From the NCBI GenBank assembly GCA_032358255.1, contig JAULBX010015973.1:27508-91507 (forward strand): 64,000 bases of DNA, read 5' to 3'. The position numbers were made by a program, and so were the translations under genes. The notes under the pieces are model-generated. The model made no database searches. It was not told the DNA's origin and saw only the letters and a program-made list of their open reading frames with translations. The DNA comes from Heterotrichella gracilis (Eukaryota; Sar; Xanthophyceae; Tribonematales; Xanthonemataceae). Shown here one piece after another: positions 42,960-55,074 of the stretch; the stretch's first letter is position 1; every line of letters begins with the position of its first letter.

Positions 42960-43573
42960 CGAACACCAGTGCCAGTGGCCTCCCACAGCCGGCCCACCGC
43001 GTTCCAACGCACTTCTGGATTGTGCATAGGCTATTTCTAAAGGTGTTTATCAAACCGAGAGTTCGAACCGTGGCTCGACGCTTGCACAACTCTCCCAAAG
43101 CAAAACAACAGTACAAGATGGGAAATGGCACACTTTCAAGGTGTCAACGTTGAGGATACGTGTACTGCGCCCACGCTCAACACGACAGCAAAGGATCAAG
43201 AAACGCAATTATGGTTTTAAGCTGGAAGTTATCAGTGGTAGGCTCCTATTTTGCAGCCTCAATACCATTGCCATGCATGGGAAAGGCATCTAATATAAGT
43301 GGAATCACGGGACCATACAATGCATGCATATACCGAGTCTGTGCAACCACCTGAGGAGGAATTAAAGTCTGTTAGTGTGTGTGTCGACCAAACACAGCAA
43401 TATATGAACCACACGACAGCATGCTAGTATCGTGCCCAGCATTGGTTACACATTGTCAAGGGACAATGGCATGCTCACATGTAAAACATGATTGAACAGC
43501 ATACCCAGCAGGTGTGCCGTTGGTGTAATTCAGCGATAACGTCGTAGTGTGCTCAACTCACGGAGGCGTCAAT
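42960..43573. promoter_or_regulatory. Divergent promoter region between EXO1 and rhomboid A
   Basis: The 614-bp interval lies between two outward-facing start codons, so it must include both promoters. A GCATGCATAT motif lies near 43322. No coding exon was seen. No specific transcription-factor site can be named from sequence alone. Confidence 0.45.
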
Positions 43574-45756
43574 ATGGAACTTTGGAGGGACCTGAACGTC
43601 AGCCAAGGCTTTCTGACGCTGTACGATGAGGCAAAAAGGCTGGGAGAAAAAGCTAGGCTGGAATTGGACAGCGTCTCCTCTGCCATGTCAAAGAAAACGT
43701 CCGAAGAGATCCTGGCAGACGTCGCCCACAAGTATCCCTCGCAACAGCAAAGGGTCCCCATACCGTTTGAGACCTCCCAGCGCCTATTATTCTTGGTGCT
43801 GGAAGCAGCCCGTGTGCTGCGAGCCAATGTGGACGATTCTGGACTCCCGCCGGTGACAACAGCGCTGCTGGCACTCAACCTTGGTGCCTATCTGAAACCA
43901 GGCGGCTATGCCATCACCCAAGTGGCCCTCACACCCTACAGGTATGCGGACAGTCCACCCACCTTCGCCAATACCACTCTGTTCTTGGTCCAACTGTCCT
44001 CCACCCAAATCCTCTACCCTGCACCCACATCCACAGGAGCTCCTGGCCAGGGCTGTGGTTGCACATATATTTTACTCCTTTTTCAGATGTTTTCATTTGC
44101 GTTTCATGACAGGGTGATAGACCGGCGAGAGCTGTACCGGCTGGTGACCTCCGCCTTTGTCCACGTGGACGCCGAGCATCTTGTGTCCAACAGCATCGCC
44201 CTGGTACAGCACGGAGCCTCGTATGAGCGCAGCGTGGGATCCAAGCGCTGTGCGGCCACCGTGGTGTCGCTCACCCTGCTCAGTCACGCGCTATACGGTA
44301 TGGATTTAGGGTTAAGGCTTAGGGGTTGGGTGTGTATGCCACTCCATATTATTGTCACTGTGACTCCATGCATTAAATGTTAAATGCGCCGGCACCCAAT
44401 GGCGATTTGGGGGTGGCATGGCCGAGGATGTACACCTGGACTTGACTGCACCTATAGTGGTTGGCTTCTGGATTATCAGCAGGTATCCGTGTGACTCACC
44501 AGTAGCTTAAAAGCGTGCACACGCCACATCGGTACCACCACCCCCATGCCCCCGCAACATGTTGCACCCCCATGCCCTGTAACACTGAATGGGCATCAAA
44601 ACCAACTACGCCACCCCCCAATTGCATGTCCTCACCCCCCTACAGTGCTCACCGCATGGGCCGAGGCGCGCGCCACAGGCAACAGCAGGCACTACTATCT
44701 GTCAGGGGCAATTGGCAGCTCGGCACTGGGCTTTGCTTTGCAGGTGGGTGGGTGGGATGGGAGTGCGGGTCGCGTATTATGGCGTCATGCAGAGCATGTT
44801 GCATGTCCTGACCAATGTGTGGCGCGTTAGCCTGGCATGACCCCCAGCGCATGATTGCAACGTGTGAATGCCCTGGAGGTTGGGATTGCCACAAACCATT
44901 AATGGGCCCTACATCATGTGCAGGTATTATGTGAAATGGCATATGCTTGGCTTTGATGCGTTTCCTGCACCCGTAGGTGAATCCATGTCAATGTACTATG
45001 TGTCCACACCTTTTGGGCCATGCACCATGTACCCGCAAATTCTCTGTGGACTGCCAGCATGCACCTGCATGATGCCAAACAAATCCACCGAATCCTGCTG
45101 CAGTCCCCTTCCGGTGCCACAACCCCCCCTTGCTCCCAGGTGGTGTCGGGCTACCAGCGCGGCGGCAGCGTGGTGGTGTTCTTTGTCCCCATCCCCTACC
45201 GCTTCTCGTGCTGGGCCACCCTGGCAGCAACCACCCTGCTGGTGCCCTCGGCCAGCCTGGGGGGCCACCTGTGTGGGGTGGTGGCGGGGCTGATGCACGT
45301 GTTTGTGCCGCGGGCGGGTGAGTGCGGGGGCGGAGGGGCAAATGGGATAGGATTGTGGTGTGAAAGGGGCCTTGGGGCTTTAGCGATACATATGCAGTAA
45401 TGGTGCAAGTATTGCCGAGGCTGCTGGGTGGCGCAAACTGTGTGAGTGTGACGGCTAATCTGGCTGTGCTGGTACATATTCAACAAACCCTAAGTCAATT
45501 CCCTTGTTGCGCAGTGCGCGCACTGGCCAGGCGTCTGCAAGGCCGGCCATTCACCCATGAACCCCTCAATCAGCCACGCTTCTACGGCGGCGGCACCACA
45601 CGCGGTCGCCAGTTTGGATACGGAGGTGGTGGTGGTGGTGGCGGTGGTGGTGGGGCCCGCTGGCGCACCCCTCCTGACCTGGTGGTACACCTGCTGGCTG
45701 GGGTGGCGGTGGTGGTGCTGGGGACGGTGGTGAGGGGGAGAGGCCGAGGGTACTGA
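43574..45756 (+). CDS. Rhomboid intramembrane protease, RHBDD1/RHBDL4-like, copy A
   Basis: Exons 43574-43941, 44113-44297, 44646-44743, 45140-45317 and 45515-45756 sum to 1071 nt, or 356 residues. Features match the RHBDD1 (plant RBL14/15-type) branch. TALLALNLGAYL is the first helix. RRELYRLVTSAFVHVDAEHL then N, with ERSVGSKRC, forms the conserved L1/TM2 block. The putative catalytic serine is in IGSSALGF (Ser210). PIPYRFSCWATLA precedes the catalytic histidine in GGHLCGVVAGLMHV (His260). Ser/His dyad rhomboids cleave helices of membrane clients; RHBDD1 acts at the ER in degradation of damaged membrane proteins. The C-terminal tail holds a polyglycine run and a last hydrophobic segment, DLVVHLLAGVAVVVLG. 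It is the first of three tandem copies and the only one lacking the extra first intron of copies B and C. Confidence 0.9.
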
Positions 45757-46551
45757 TGAGGGGAGAGGGAGCAAGGGCGAGAGAATGGTACAACTCTTTT
45801 AATTTTTTTCATATTGAACAATGCAAAGGGTGGATATGGGTGTGACTGCATTGACCACTCGTTCACTGGTAATAAAAAACGCACCGCAGACCTGAATCCA
45901 CTCATCAAGTATCTACCATAGTGTATCAGGCGACTGGAATCGGGGATTCCACCGGTAAGGATCGCCCGCCTGAGGCTGTGCTGCAAGATGTCAAAATACT
46001 CATTTATTTTACTGCCAACTTGATGCGAAAAACAGCCAAAAACAGACAGACGAAACCCTTGACTCAAGGCTTGAGACCAGATACAGTTTCTATAAATGGC
46101 GGTCAATGAAAGTCCTGTTATAACAGCACAGAAAAACGGGGGGGAAACCACTTGAATTGGTCGCTGGCATGCATGCATGCATATTTTATATTTTGCATAT
46201 TGACGTCTGCTAAACGTTTGCAAGCTGTGATGCCTAGAAGACATTTCTTCGAGGAGCTCTTGCCGTCTGTCTGGGTAACATCAGTGCACCACACCCAGGC
46301 ACGCAGCTTGGTTGATACCCAGACATCACAATCTGGCATCTCCTTCAGACATTCATGCTTCGTCAGGAAGTACAAGCCCTAGTAATACGTCTAAAAGCCT
46401 ACTTGCTTAAAATTATCCACTGGGTCTGTGGCAATAAGCCAACAGGTTTGGCAATATGCAAGACATGCCTTGGTACCCTAGTGACATGTCCATTGGTACT
46501 GGGTACTACACCGTGGGAAGGAAACAGAGTTTGCAGACCACAACAATTGGC
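45757..46551. other. Intergenic between rhomboid A and B, with duplicated upstream block
   Basis: About 45990-46350 is homologous to 50310-50600, upstream of copy C. The shared landmarks are AAACAG plus AGACGAAACCC, a GCATGCATGC run (46168-46181 and 50448-50461), GACGTCTGCT and GGCACGCAG. This is part of the tandem duplication unit and probably includes the promoter of copy B. Confidence 0.6.
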
Positions 46552-49547
46552 ATGGATTTGAACAGGGCGCGGTGCATATACAGTGGGGTCAGAGACTTGT
46601 TGCAGCAGTACGGCGTGGACAGGGTGACCTACGAAATCTTGAAGGCACGGGTCACTGACTTGACAAGGCCAGAATATGAGGCGCTGGTGGGGATGGTAAG
46701 TGGTATTTGCTGGCCAGGAGGCACTGCTTGTGGGTTTCTTGCTTTTCCTTCTGTAAGGATTGAGGGCACCTTGACGCCATCTGCCTCGTTACAGAGAGCA
46801 TCAACGGAGGAGATTCTGGCAGACAAATTGTATGCAAACCCCAACCAGCAGCGCGTCCCAGAGATGTTTATAAACCCCGAATCCTTTCGACCCCTGCTTG
46901 AGAAAGCAGCTAGGGTTATTCAAGCCAACCTGGACGAGTATGGACTCCCGCTTGCGACAACAAGCTTGCTGGACCTCATTCTTGGCGCATACCTAGTACC
47001 TGGAGGCTATGCGACCAATCAAGTGGCACTCACACCTTACAGGTATATACCGTACAGCCACTCTTGCACATGGTGCATGTCACCGTCACCCCTTTCCTAT
47101 ACCCTGTATCCCACCCACGAGCCCTTGCCACCCTGCCCTTTTGCTTCTATGCATTATGTATTCTTCCTTTGTGAATTTTGCAGGGTGATAGACCGCCGAG
47201 AGCTGTACCGGCTGGTGACACCTGCCTTTGTCCACGCAGACGCCGAGCACCTGTTTTCTGACTGCATTGCCCTGCTTGAGGATGGCGCCGCGTATGAGCG
47301 CAGTGTGGGATCCAAGCGCTGCGCGGCCACCATGGTCGCACTCACCCTGCTCAGCCATGCGCTGTATGGTGAGGGTTTAGCTTCAGGGTTTAGGGCACAG
47401 CCGGCATGCACCTCCTGGTTGTTGTCATTTAAAAAATTAGCAGTTGCTTTTGTACATCACGCAGTGCAAGTAAGGGGGAGATGCAATGCACATTACACCC
47501 GACTTCTTGCTCCTGCATGCACTGGGTATTACTGAGGGACAGTCAATCATGGCCGCAGCAGTGGTGTACTACAGCGGCTGAACAACAGACTGACAACAGG
47601 AAGTGTCAACCAATGCACATTTGCTGGGTCTCATATGCACCTACACCACGTGGACACCTCTCAAACCCACGCCTCTCCCATCCGCAGTACTCTCCGCATG
47701 GGCTGAGGTGCGCATCACAGGCGATTGCATGCGGTATTACTTTACACAGCCCATTGGCAGCTCAGCGCTGTGTTTTGGGCTTCAGGTGGGTGGCAGGGGC
47801 GGTGTGCGCTGCCAAAATGCTGCATGGGGCAGGGCATGCCCAGTGCGTTGCGCATCAGCCTGTCGTGTGAATTGTAGGAAATTGGTTGGATGGGCAGTGC
47901 GGAAGCTCTGTGGATGTGCACTGCATCAGAGTGCCACGGGCAGTGCTTCAGGTGCGCGACATCATACAAGCTGTGCTTGCCAACCTTTGGCACTGCGCAT
48001 ACAGTCAGCGCCTGCGCCCCGCCGGCAAACAGATGTCATATTTCCTGCCTGTTTGTTGCCCCCCGATATAGCACCAGAACACGGCCCCCTGATGCCATAC
48101 ACAATGTATTGATGATCACCGTTAATTATTTGGAAGTTTTTTACTGAAGAGTTACAAGGTTACAAGATTTATTTGACAGTCACAATCGAGATGCTTGAAA
48201 AGTCACCCCGCTTGCTGAATAGTATTCAGTGAATACAATACATAATTTGACACAAAGTACTACGTAGTTTATTGTAATGGGTTTATCAAAATCAACAACT
48301 ACATTGTTCCTGAGCCCTACAGTAACTGTCTCCCCCACCCTTCTCAGGTTGTGTCAGACTGACGCAGCTTGCTGCCAAAAATGCCGTTGCACCCCCCCTT
48401 GCTGCGCCCTCACGGCCAAGCCACCCTTCCTGCTTCCTTTCAGGCGGTGGCAGAGTACCAGCAAGGCGGCAGCGTGCTGCTGCCCTTCATCCCCATCGAC
48501 GTGCGCATCCCCTCCCGTTTCTCATGCTGGGTCCACCTTGCAGCCACCACCCTGCTGCGCCCCTCATCTAGCCTTGAAGGCCACCTGTGTGGGGTGGTGG
48601 CGGGGCTGGTGCACGTGTTTGTGCCGCGGGCGGGTGAGTGTGGGCGCGGGTGGCTGGAATCCGAGCCATATCGTCCTCTAAATGTTTCCTTGTTGTGTTC
48701 TTTGGGTCAAAGTTTGGCACTGGGAGCCTCCGGGATAGCTGCCACGGAAAATTTGCAACTGTGGCGGGTGGACCTCCCAGGGATGGTGGTCATGGTGCAG
48801 TGTGGGAATGCAGCAGGTGGCGGTCATTGGGTGCTGAGGCATTTGTACTTTATATTGCTATAAGCAAGAGATCTCGATGGGGTTTCTCAAGCACAAATTC
48901 AATCTCTTGTCGGATCGAAGTGGAGAGGTGTGCTGTGCGCAAATGCTGCATGTATCCCCCCGCTGACACATAATGGTGGTTGCCTCATCAACAGAGCCTC
49001 TCACGCATGCCTCATCATCAGACCCTCTCCCACATGTGCATGCGCATCCGCATGTGTGCGCATTAGACGGTCTAATGCGCACACATGCGCATGGGCATGC
49101 ACATGCATATACACCGCCAGCATCCCCGCCTGTCCTCAAGTACCCTCTTAAGATTGCACTTGCACACTGCCATGGTTTCTCAGGAATGCTGAGGTCATAC
49201 CCATACGCAGCATAAGGCAATACCTGTTTAGCAACCTGGGTTTTGCAAAGAAGCGTTTCAACAAAGGCTCCCTGTCTGGCTGTGCTGCTGGGATGCGCGC
49301 AACTTTCGTGAGCTCACCATATTTTTGCCCCACAGTGCGCGCCGTGACCAGGCGCCTTCAAGGCTGCGTGCCCACCCCAGACCCATCCAACCACCAGCCT
49401 GAGGATGAACCCCCCGGTGGGGGTGAGGGCGAGGGGCATGCTGGTGGCGACAGCTGGCGCGCCATCCCCGACCTGGTGGTGCACCTGCTGGCTGGGGTGA
49501 CGGTGGTGGTGCTGGGGGCGATGAGGAGGAGGAAGAGGGGGGATTGA
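46552..49547 (+). CDS. Rhomboid intramembrane protease, RHBDD1/RHBDL4-like, copy B
   Basis: Exons 46552-46695, 46795-47042, 47184-47368, 47688-47785, 48444-48633 and 49336-49547 sum to 1077 nt, or 358 residues. The start ATG at 46552 is chosen by alignment with the equivalent Met in copy C. An in-frame ATG at 46456 would add 32 residues. The catalytic serine motif is PIGSSALCFGL (Ser218) and the histidine motif is EGHLCGVVAGLVHV (His272), so it should be active. Relative to copy A it has a different N-terminus (MDLNRARCIYSGVRDLL), one more intron, and a four-residue insertion before RFSCW. The C-terminal tail is acidic/glycine-rich instead of polyglycine, followed by the same hydrophobic end (DLVVHLLAGVTVVVLG). 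It is the likely parent or sister of the broken copy C, with which it shares both flanks. Confidence 0.88.
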
Positions 49548-50782
49548 GGGGGGGGTGGAGCAGGGGCGGGGATGTTTGATGGGTACATGTGCCATAAGGT
49601 GGATAATGCAATGTGTGTGCGTGGGTGAGGTTAGCCTAACGGTTCACAGAGATCTGTTCAGAGGGTGCCCTATACCAAACGGGGTCAATGCAGTGTTTTT
49701 CCGTAGTGTGTGTGGGTATTATGCTGGTCATGTGGCTGTGGGTGCATGCCATGGCGGGGTGAAGGCTGCCGGGAAGGTTTGCATCGGTGCCGCCACACGC
49801 ACAGGGGCCACAGCCATATGGACCTGGTGGCTGGCTACATCCAGGGCACAAAACCCATACGCATGCTGCAGCCAGGCTTGATGCCAATGCCTGTACTTGC
49901 CAGGGCACCATTACTATGCGTTCAAGTTCATGAAGCTACTGCAAGCTAATTCTTTTCCAGAAATCTTTCCTTTTCAGTATATGTGAAATGTAGGACATTT
50001 TTCCTCCATGCAATGAATAATTTCCCCCATACAATATTGCATTTCATGGAAAGGGTTTAAGTTTACCCTTAAGTTTGCGACTTGTGCAAACTCCAATGTT
50101 TGCGGATGGTGCAAGCCTAAAGAGCGCCCCTTGGCTGCACATGGACCCTGTGGTCACTTTCTATATATTTAAGAAAAGAAAGAAACGCCCACAGGTGACA
50201 GGCAGCCACAACACACACGGGGCGTGTTCCACCTCGCCAAACTTTGAGACTAAAAAAGCATCTCACAGTGCACTCAGTGCACAGTCTGTTCAAATCCATG
50301 GCATCCGGCAACTTAAAGTGAAAAACCAAAAACAGAAAGACGAAACCCGCGAAACCAGGTGCATTTTGTGTAAAGGTTCTGTTTGGCGTTATTAATAAAA
50401 CATGACAGAGGAACTGGGGGGAACCAGCCAGACCAGCTGTGGCATGGCATGCATGCATGCACATTTTTATATTGCAAATCGACGTCTGCTCAATGCTTGC
50501 AAACCAGAATCCTTCTCTGCAAGGAGCTCTGATAAACCGTCTGGGTAACACCAGTGCATTACCCAGGCACGCAGTCTGGGTGATACCCATCACAATCAGG
50601 CACCCACCAGTCCTCGACATACCCACGCTTCAAAACTTTGAACGCTGTGAAGTGCAAGCACTGGTAACACGCCAAAGAGCCTATGGTTCGACATTCTCAA
50701 TTGGGTCTGTGATAATTAAGGTGCAATGTCTGTAGATAGCATGGTTCAAACCGAGCAGTGTTTGCAGCCTACAACAATTGGA
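49548..50782. other. Intergenic between rhomboid B and C
   Basis: The proximal part (about 49565-49930) is homologous to 53565-53950 downstream of copy C. The distal part (50310-50600) is homologous to the upstream block of copy B. It therefore contains the junction of the tandem duplication, which lies in about 49960-50310. No coding exon was recognised. Confidence 0.55.
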
Positions 50783-53515
50783 ATGGGTCTAGAAAGGGCG
50801 CGGTACTTCCACACTGGAATAAGAGACATGCTGCAGAAGTACGGCATGGACTGGTTAACCTACGATTAATTGAAGGAAAGGTCACTGACTTGACAAGGCC
50901 AGAGTATGAGGCACTGGTAGGGATGGTAGGTGGTGTTTGCTCGAGTCAATGCATGTGGGGTGACAAATAAAGCAAATTTGTTTGCTTTTGCTTCTTTGAG
51001 GATTGTGTGCAAAGCACATTGACGGCATCTGCCTTGACAAGCAACAATGTTGCAGAGGGCATCAACAGCGGAGATCCTGGCAGACAAAGCATATGCAGGC
51101 CCTCACCAACAGCGTGTTCCAGAAGGCTGGGTAACCGTCGGACCATTCCTACTCCTGCTTTTGCAGTCAGCCAGGGTGATGCAAGCCAACCTGAACGCTG
51201 GACTCCCGCCTGTGACAACAAGCTTGCTGCACATCTTTCTTCGCAAGTACTTTGGAGGCTACGCGACCAACCAAGTGGCACCTGGCACCTTACAGGTATG
51301 CCCCCCAACCACTCTTGCACATGGTAGGTACCATGTGTCTCTCGCCGCTTTCATCTACCCTGCATCCCACACACGTGCCCTTGGCATGCTGGCCTATTGC
51401 TCATATGCATTGTATATTCTTTTGCCTGTGGAATTCAATATGCTGCTGACACATATACCAACAGGCAAGGAACGCGGGCACATGAACAGCACAACAACCT
51501 AGACAACATACTTCAAGCTACCGAATACTCTCCAAGCCACATGTTGCAGGGTAATGGAGCGGGGTGAGCTGTACCGCCTGTTCAGCTCCACCTTAGTTCC
51601 AAGAGGACCTCGAGCAGCTGCTGTCCAACAGCATTGCCCTGGTGCACCATGGCGCCTCGTACGAGCGCGCCGCGGGCTACAAGCGCTGCGCGGCCACGAT
51701 GCTCTCACTCACCCTGCTCAGCCATGGGCTGTATGGTAAGGGTTTAGGGTTTAGGGTTTACGGGTTAGGGCACAGCCGGCATACTACTCCTGGTTGTCGT
51801 CATTGTCATGCCTCGCTTTCAAAAATGGCACAGTGCAAGGAGTGGATGCCATGCATACTAGATCAAACTCCCCTGATACTGCATTGGGTATTCCTGGGGA
51901 ATAATCAGCCATGGTGTGTGTAGCTGAACAACAGACTGATAACCGGAAGACTTGACCTTTGCACATTTGATGTACCTACACCACCCCCACACCCACGTCC
52001 TTATCTCATCTGCAGTATTCACCGCTTGGGCTGAGGCGCGTAAGACAATTGGCAGCTCGGCGCTGTGTTTTGGGCTTCAGGTGGGTGACGGGGGTGGTGT
52101 GCCTGCCACATTGCTGCATGATGCAGTGCATGCCGGTGCACTGCGCATGCCCAGTGCGATGCGCATTATCCAGGCGTGTGATTGCAATGAAGTTGGTTGG
52201 ATGTGCACTGCATGTACGTGCAGAGGACGTGCAGAGGACTATGGGCAATGCATCATGTGCGCTACAAATGTCCATCATGGAAGCTGTGCTTGCCAGCCTT
52301 TGGCATAGTGCATGCATTCGTTAACATTGCAACCCCCCCTACTGCGCCCACAATGTGTCCTCACGCTTCTCCTACCCTTTCTGCTCCCTTTCAGGTGGTG
52401 GCAGACTACCAGCGCGGCGGCAGCATGATGTTTTTTTCCATCCCTGTGCCCATCCCCATCCATTTCGCATGCTGGGTCAACCTTGCAGCCGCCACCCTGC
52501 GGCGCCCCTCTTCCGGCATTTGAGGGAATCTGTGCGGGGTGGCAACTGGGCTGGTGCACGTGTTCCTGCCGCGGGCAGGTGAGTGCAGGCCTGCGGGTGG
52601 CAAGGGGACCCATGGCGGTGTGGCACTGGGAGGACAGCTTGCCTCCTGAGATTTGCAGTTGCGGCGGGCCAACCTTGCACAGTGTGTGGGATGGTGGTCA
52701 TGCCATGCCAAAGTGTGGGAATAACCTGGGTTTAACAAGCTTTTCAAGACGGCTGCGTGCGTCTGTGCTGTTGGAATGCGTGCAACGTTTGTGTAACTCA
52801 CTATTTTTGTACCTCGCAGTGCGCGCAGCCACCAGGTGCCTTCAAGGCCGCAATTCCCCCCCACCCCAGGCTGGGGCCGGTGGGGGTGAGGGGAGGCGGC
52901 GTGGTGGTGGCAGCCGCTGGCGCACCCCCCCTGACCTGGTGGTGCACCTGCTGGCTGGGGTGGGGGTGGTGGTGCTGGGGACGGCGGCGAGGGGGATTCA
53001 TGGGGGGTGGAAGAGGGGGTGAGTGCGGGCCTGGGGGGTGGGGAATCCCCGGGAATGTGAGGATAGCTTGCATGTAGAAATTGCAGTTGTGGCGTGCGGG
53101 CGTTCCAGGGTGTGTGGATGGTGGTCATGCCTCTGTGTGGGAATGCAGCAGCCAGGTGGCAGTCAATGGGTGCTGAGGCAACTGCTAGCAATAGGTGGGA
53201 TCTCTGCGCAGAACCATTCATTTGCGCACCCACGGTATACGGCCTGCCTGCCAAGACAACCTGGATTTTAAGGACATCTTCAGAAACGGCTCCTTGACGC
53301 AGCTGCAATGCGTGCAAGGTTGTGTTACTCGCTCTTTTCTTGCCCCGCAGTGCGCACAGTTACCAGGCGCATTCAAGGCTGCGCACCCACCCCAGACCCA
53401 TCCGACCACCAGACTGGGACAAGTGGGAGTGAAGGTTGGTGGCGTGGTGGTGGCAATCGCTGGCGCACCCCTCCCGACCTGGTGGTGCACCTGCTTGCGA
53501 GGGCGGCGGTGAGGG
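50783..53515 (+). pseudogene. Rhomboid copy C, degenerate pseudogene with duplicated last exon
   Basis: All exons of copy B have counterparts, but with multiple lesions. Exon 1 (from ATG 50783) loses one base near 50867 and hits a stop. Exon 2 has a one-base gain just before its donor (about 51285). Exon 3 is frameshifted inside the conserved AFVHADAEHL block (about 51600). Exon 4 lacks the segment just before GSSALCFGL. In exon 5 the catalytic His of GHLCGV has become Asn, next to an in-frame TGA (about 52521). The last exon is present twice (about 52820-53025 and 53350-53515), each with its preceding intron segment. The gene cannot give an active protease. The reading frame is nevertheless largely recognisable, so decay is not ancient. 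Confidence 0.85.
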
Positions 53516-55074
53516 GGAGAAGAGGGGGAAGTGATGGAGGGATGGAGCAGGGGTGCACCCATGGGGGGTGTTTGATGGGTACATGTGCCGCTAGGTGGAT
53601 AATGCAACGTGTGTGCAGGGGTTAGGTGTTCTGTTCAGAAGGTGCCCTATGCCAGAGTGGGGTAAATTCCGATACATTTTTCAATTGTGGGTATATGCTA
53701 GTTACGTGGCTGTGGGCGAATGGGGGGTGAGGCTGACAGAAGGTTTGCATGAACTGCTGGCACATGGATGCCAACTGCGCGCACAGGGGCCACTATCATG
53801 CTAAAGCTGGTTGTCTACAACCAGGGACAACTTGATGATCCACCCGTGCTGCAGCCTGGCAGGTTAATTCACAGTGGACATCATGCATGCCAATGCCTTC
53901 AGTTGCCAGGGTACCCCGGCGGCTGGGCCAATACTATGTGTTCAAGGTCTGAACCAGGCATTTCCTTCATTTTGCAACTAACAGAAAAACAGGAGATTTT
54001 TTCATAGAACACTTCATTGCATGGACCCTGTGGTCATCAGTTAAGACTAGATAAAAATTGAACAGTGTTTTCTGTTAAACACAGGCACTCGATCTTATCA
54101 CTGCTTATCGTGTTCAAATACAAGCATTTTTAGGTCTGAAGTTTAGGCAATCGCGCGATGGCCATCGTCTGTTTTTTGGGCCTCAGGGTGCCAGTCAACT
54201 TGCAGATTGGAAAGTTAAACTTTCGAAATTTTGATCCACCCAGCCTAATCGGGTCTGGTTCATTTCTGAAACCAGAATTAATCGCCGGTCCACTAATTAG
54301 AATAGGTCTTGCAATATTAATTAATGGATGTTTTGCAAATTGCAACGCCCCAAACACTGCAAAGCACCTGAATGACCAAAAAAAGCAAGTCCAGGGCTGC
54401 TTACTGCACACTGTGATTGTCAGCAAGTCAAGGCGTTGATGGCACTGCTTGGCAGGCTGCACGGCAAATTGAATGCACTGTGCTTCCAGCTTCCCGGAAG
54501 CGATGGCATGTGAATTGCCACCATGTATTAAATATTTTGGACCGATCGGATCCGTGATCACAAAGGGTGGATCTAATGCTATACACGAAAACAGTGTAAC
54601 GCTATACACGAGAACAGTTCATGATGTCAATTGAACATGGGAAGCACAATTAAATTTTGACTCCAGTGACATACTTGCTGTACGGTAGTCTGGCATGGTT
54701 CCGAACTAGCAATGCACTGCAGCACTCCTTCAAGGTAGCAAGTTGCTGTCCCACCTGCTACCCCGTGCAGCACTCACAATGCTGCTCTTCTGCCCAGCCC
54801 GCCCCAGCACACAATTAATGCCTCACGCGTATATACTTTCACGCCTAATCGACCAACTACTTTTCGTTCTTTGAATTGGCTTGTTATCTGTGGCAGGAAA
54901 AATGGTGTGCAGTGTTTGATGGTGATGTAATCCATCCATGCTGCCCAATTGACAGCGCGGCACTTATACGCCACACATCAGCTACCTAGGGAGTCACACA
55001 AGGCAGTGCATCCGTCTGGTTCAGGCAGAGAGCTAATATTCCAATTAATCTCCTCTATGCAATCAATCCTATGT
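53516..55074. other. Intergenic after the rhomboid cluster
   Basis: 53565-53950 duplicates the 3' flank of copy B. Further on, 54100-54620 is less GC-rich and holds short open frames on both strands (plus 54158-54439, minus 54130-54609) without recognisable features. A 22-bp direct repeat (GCTATACACGAxAACAGT) lies at about 54578 and 54600. The remainder shows nothing definable. Confidence 0.45.

Noticed and set aside
45582-46244. 220-codon minus-strand ORF across the rhomboid A 3' end
   Set aside because: It is antisense to the polyglycine and hydrophobic C-terminus of rhomboid A. The apparent Pro/His runs are the complement of glycine codons.
54158-54439. 93-codon ORF in an AT-richer patch, possibly foreign
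   Set aside because: There is no recognisable motif, splice context or repeat boundary. The opposite strand is equally open, so no gene call is made.
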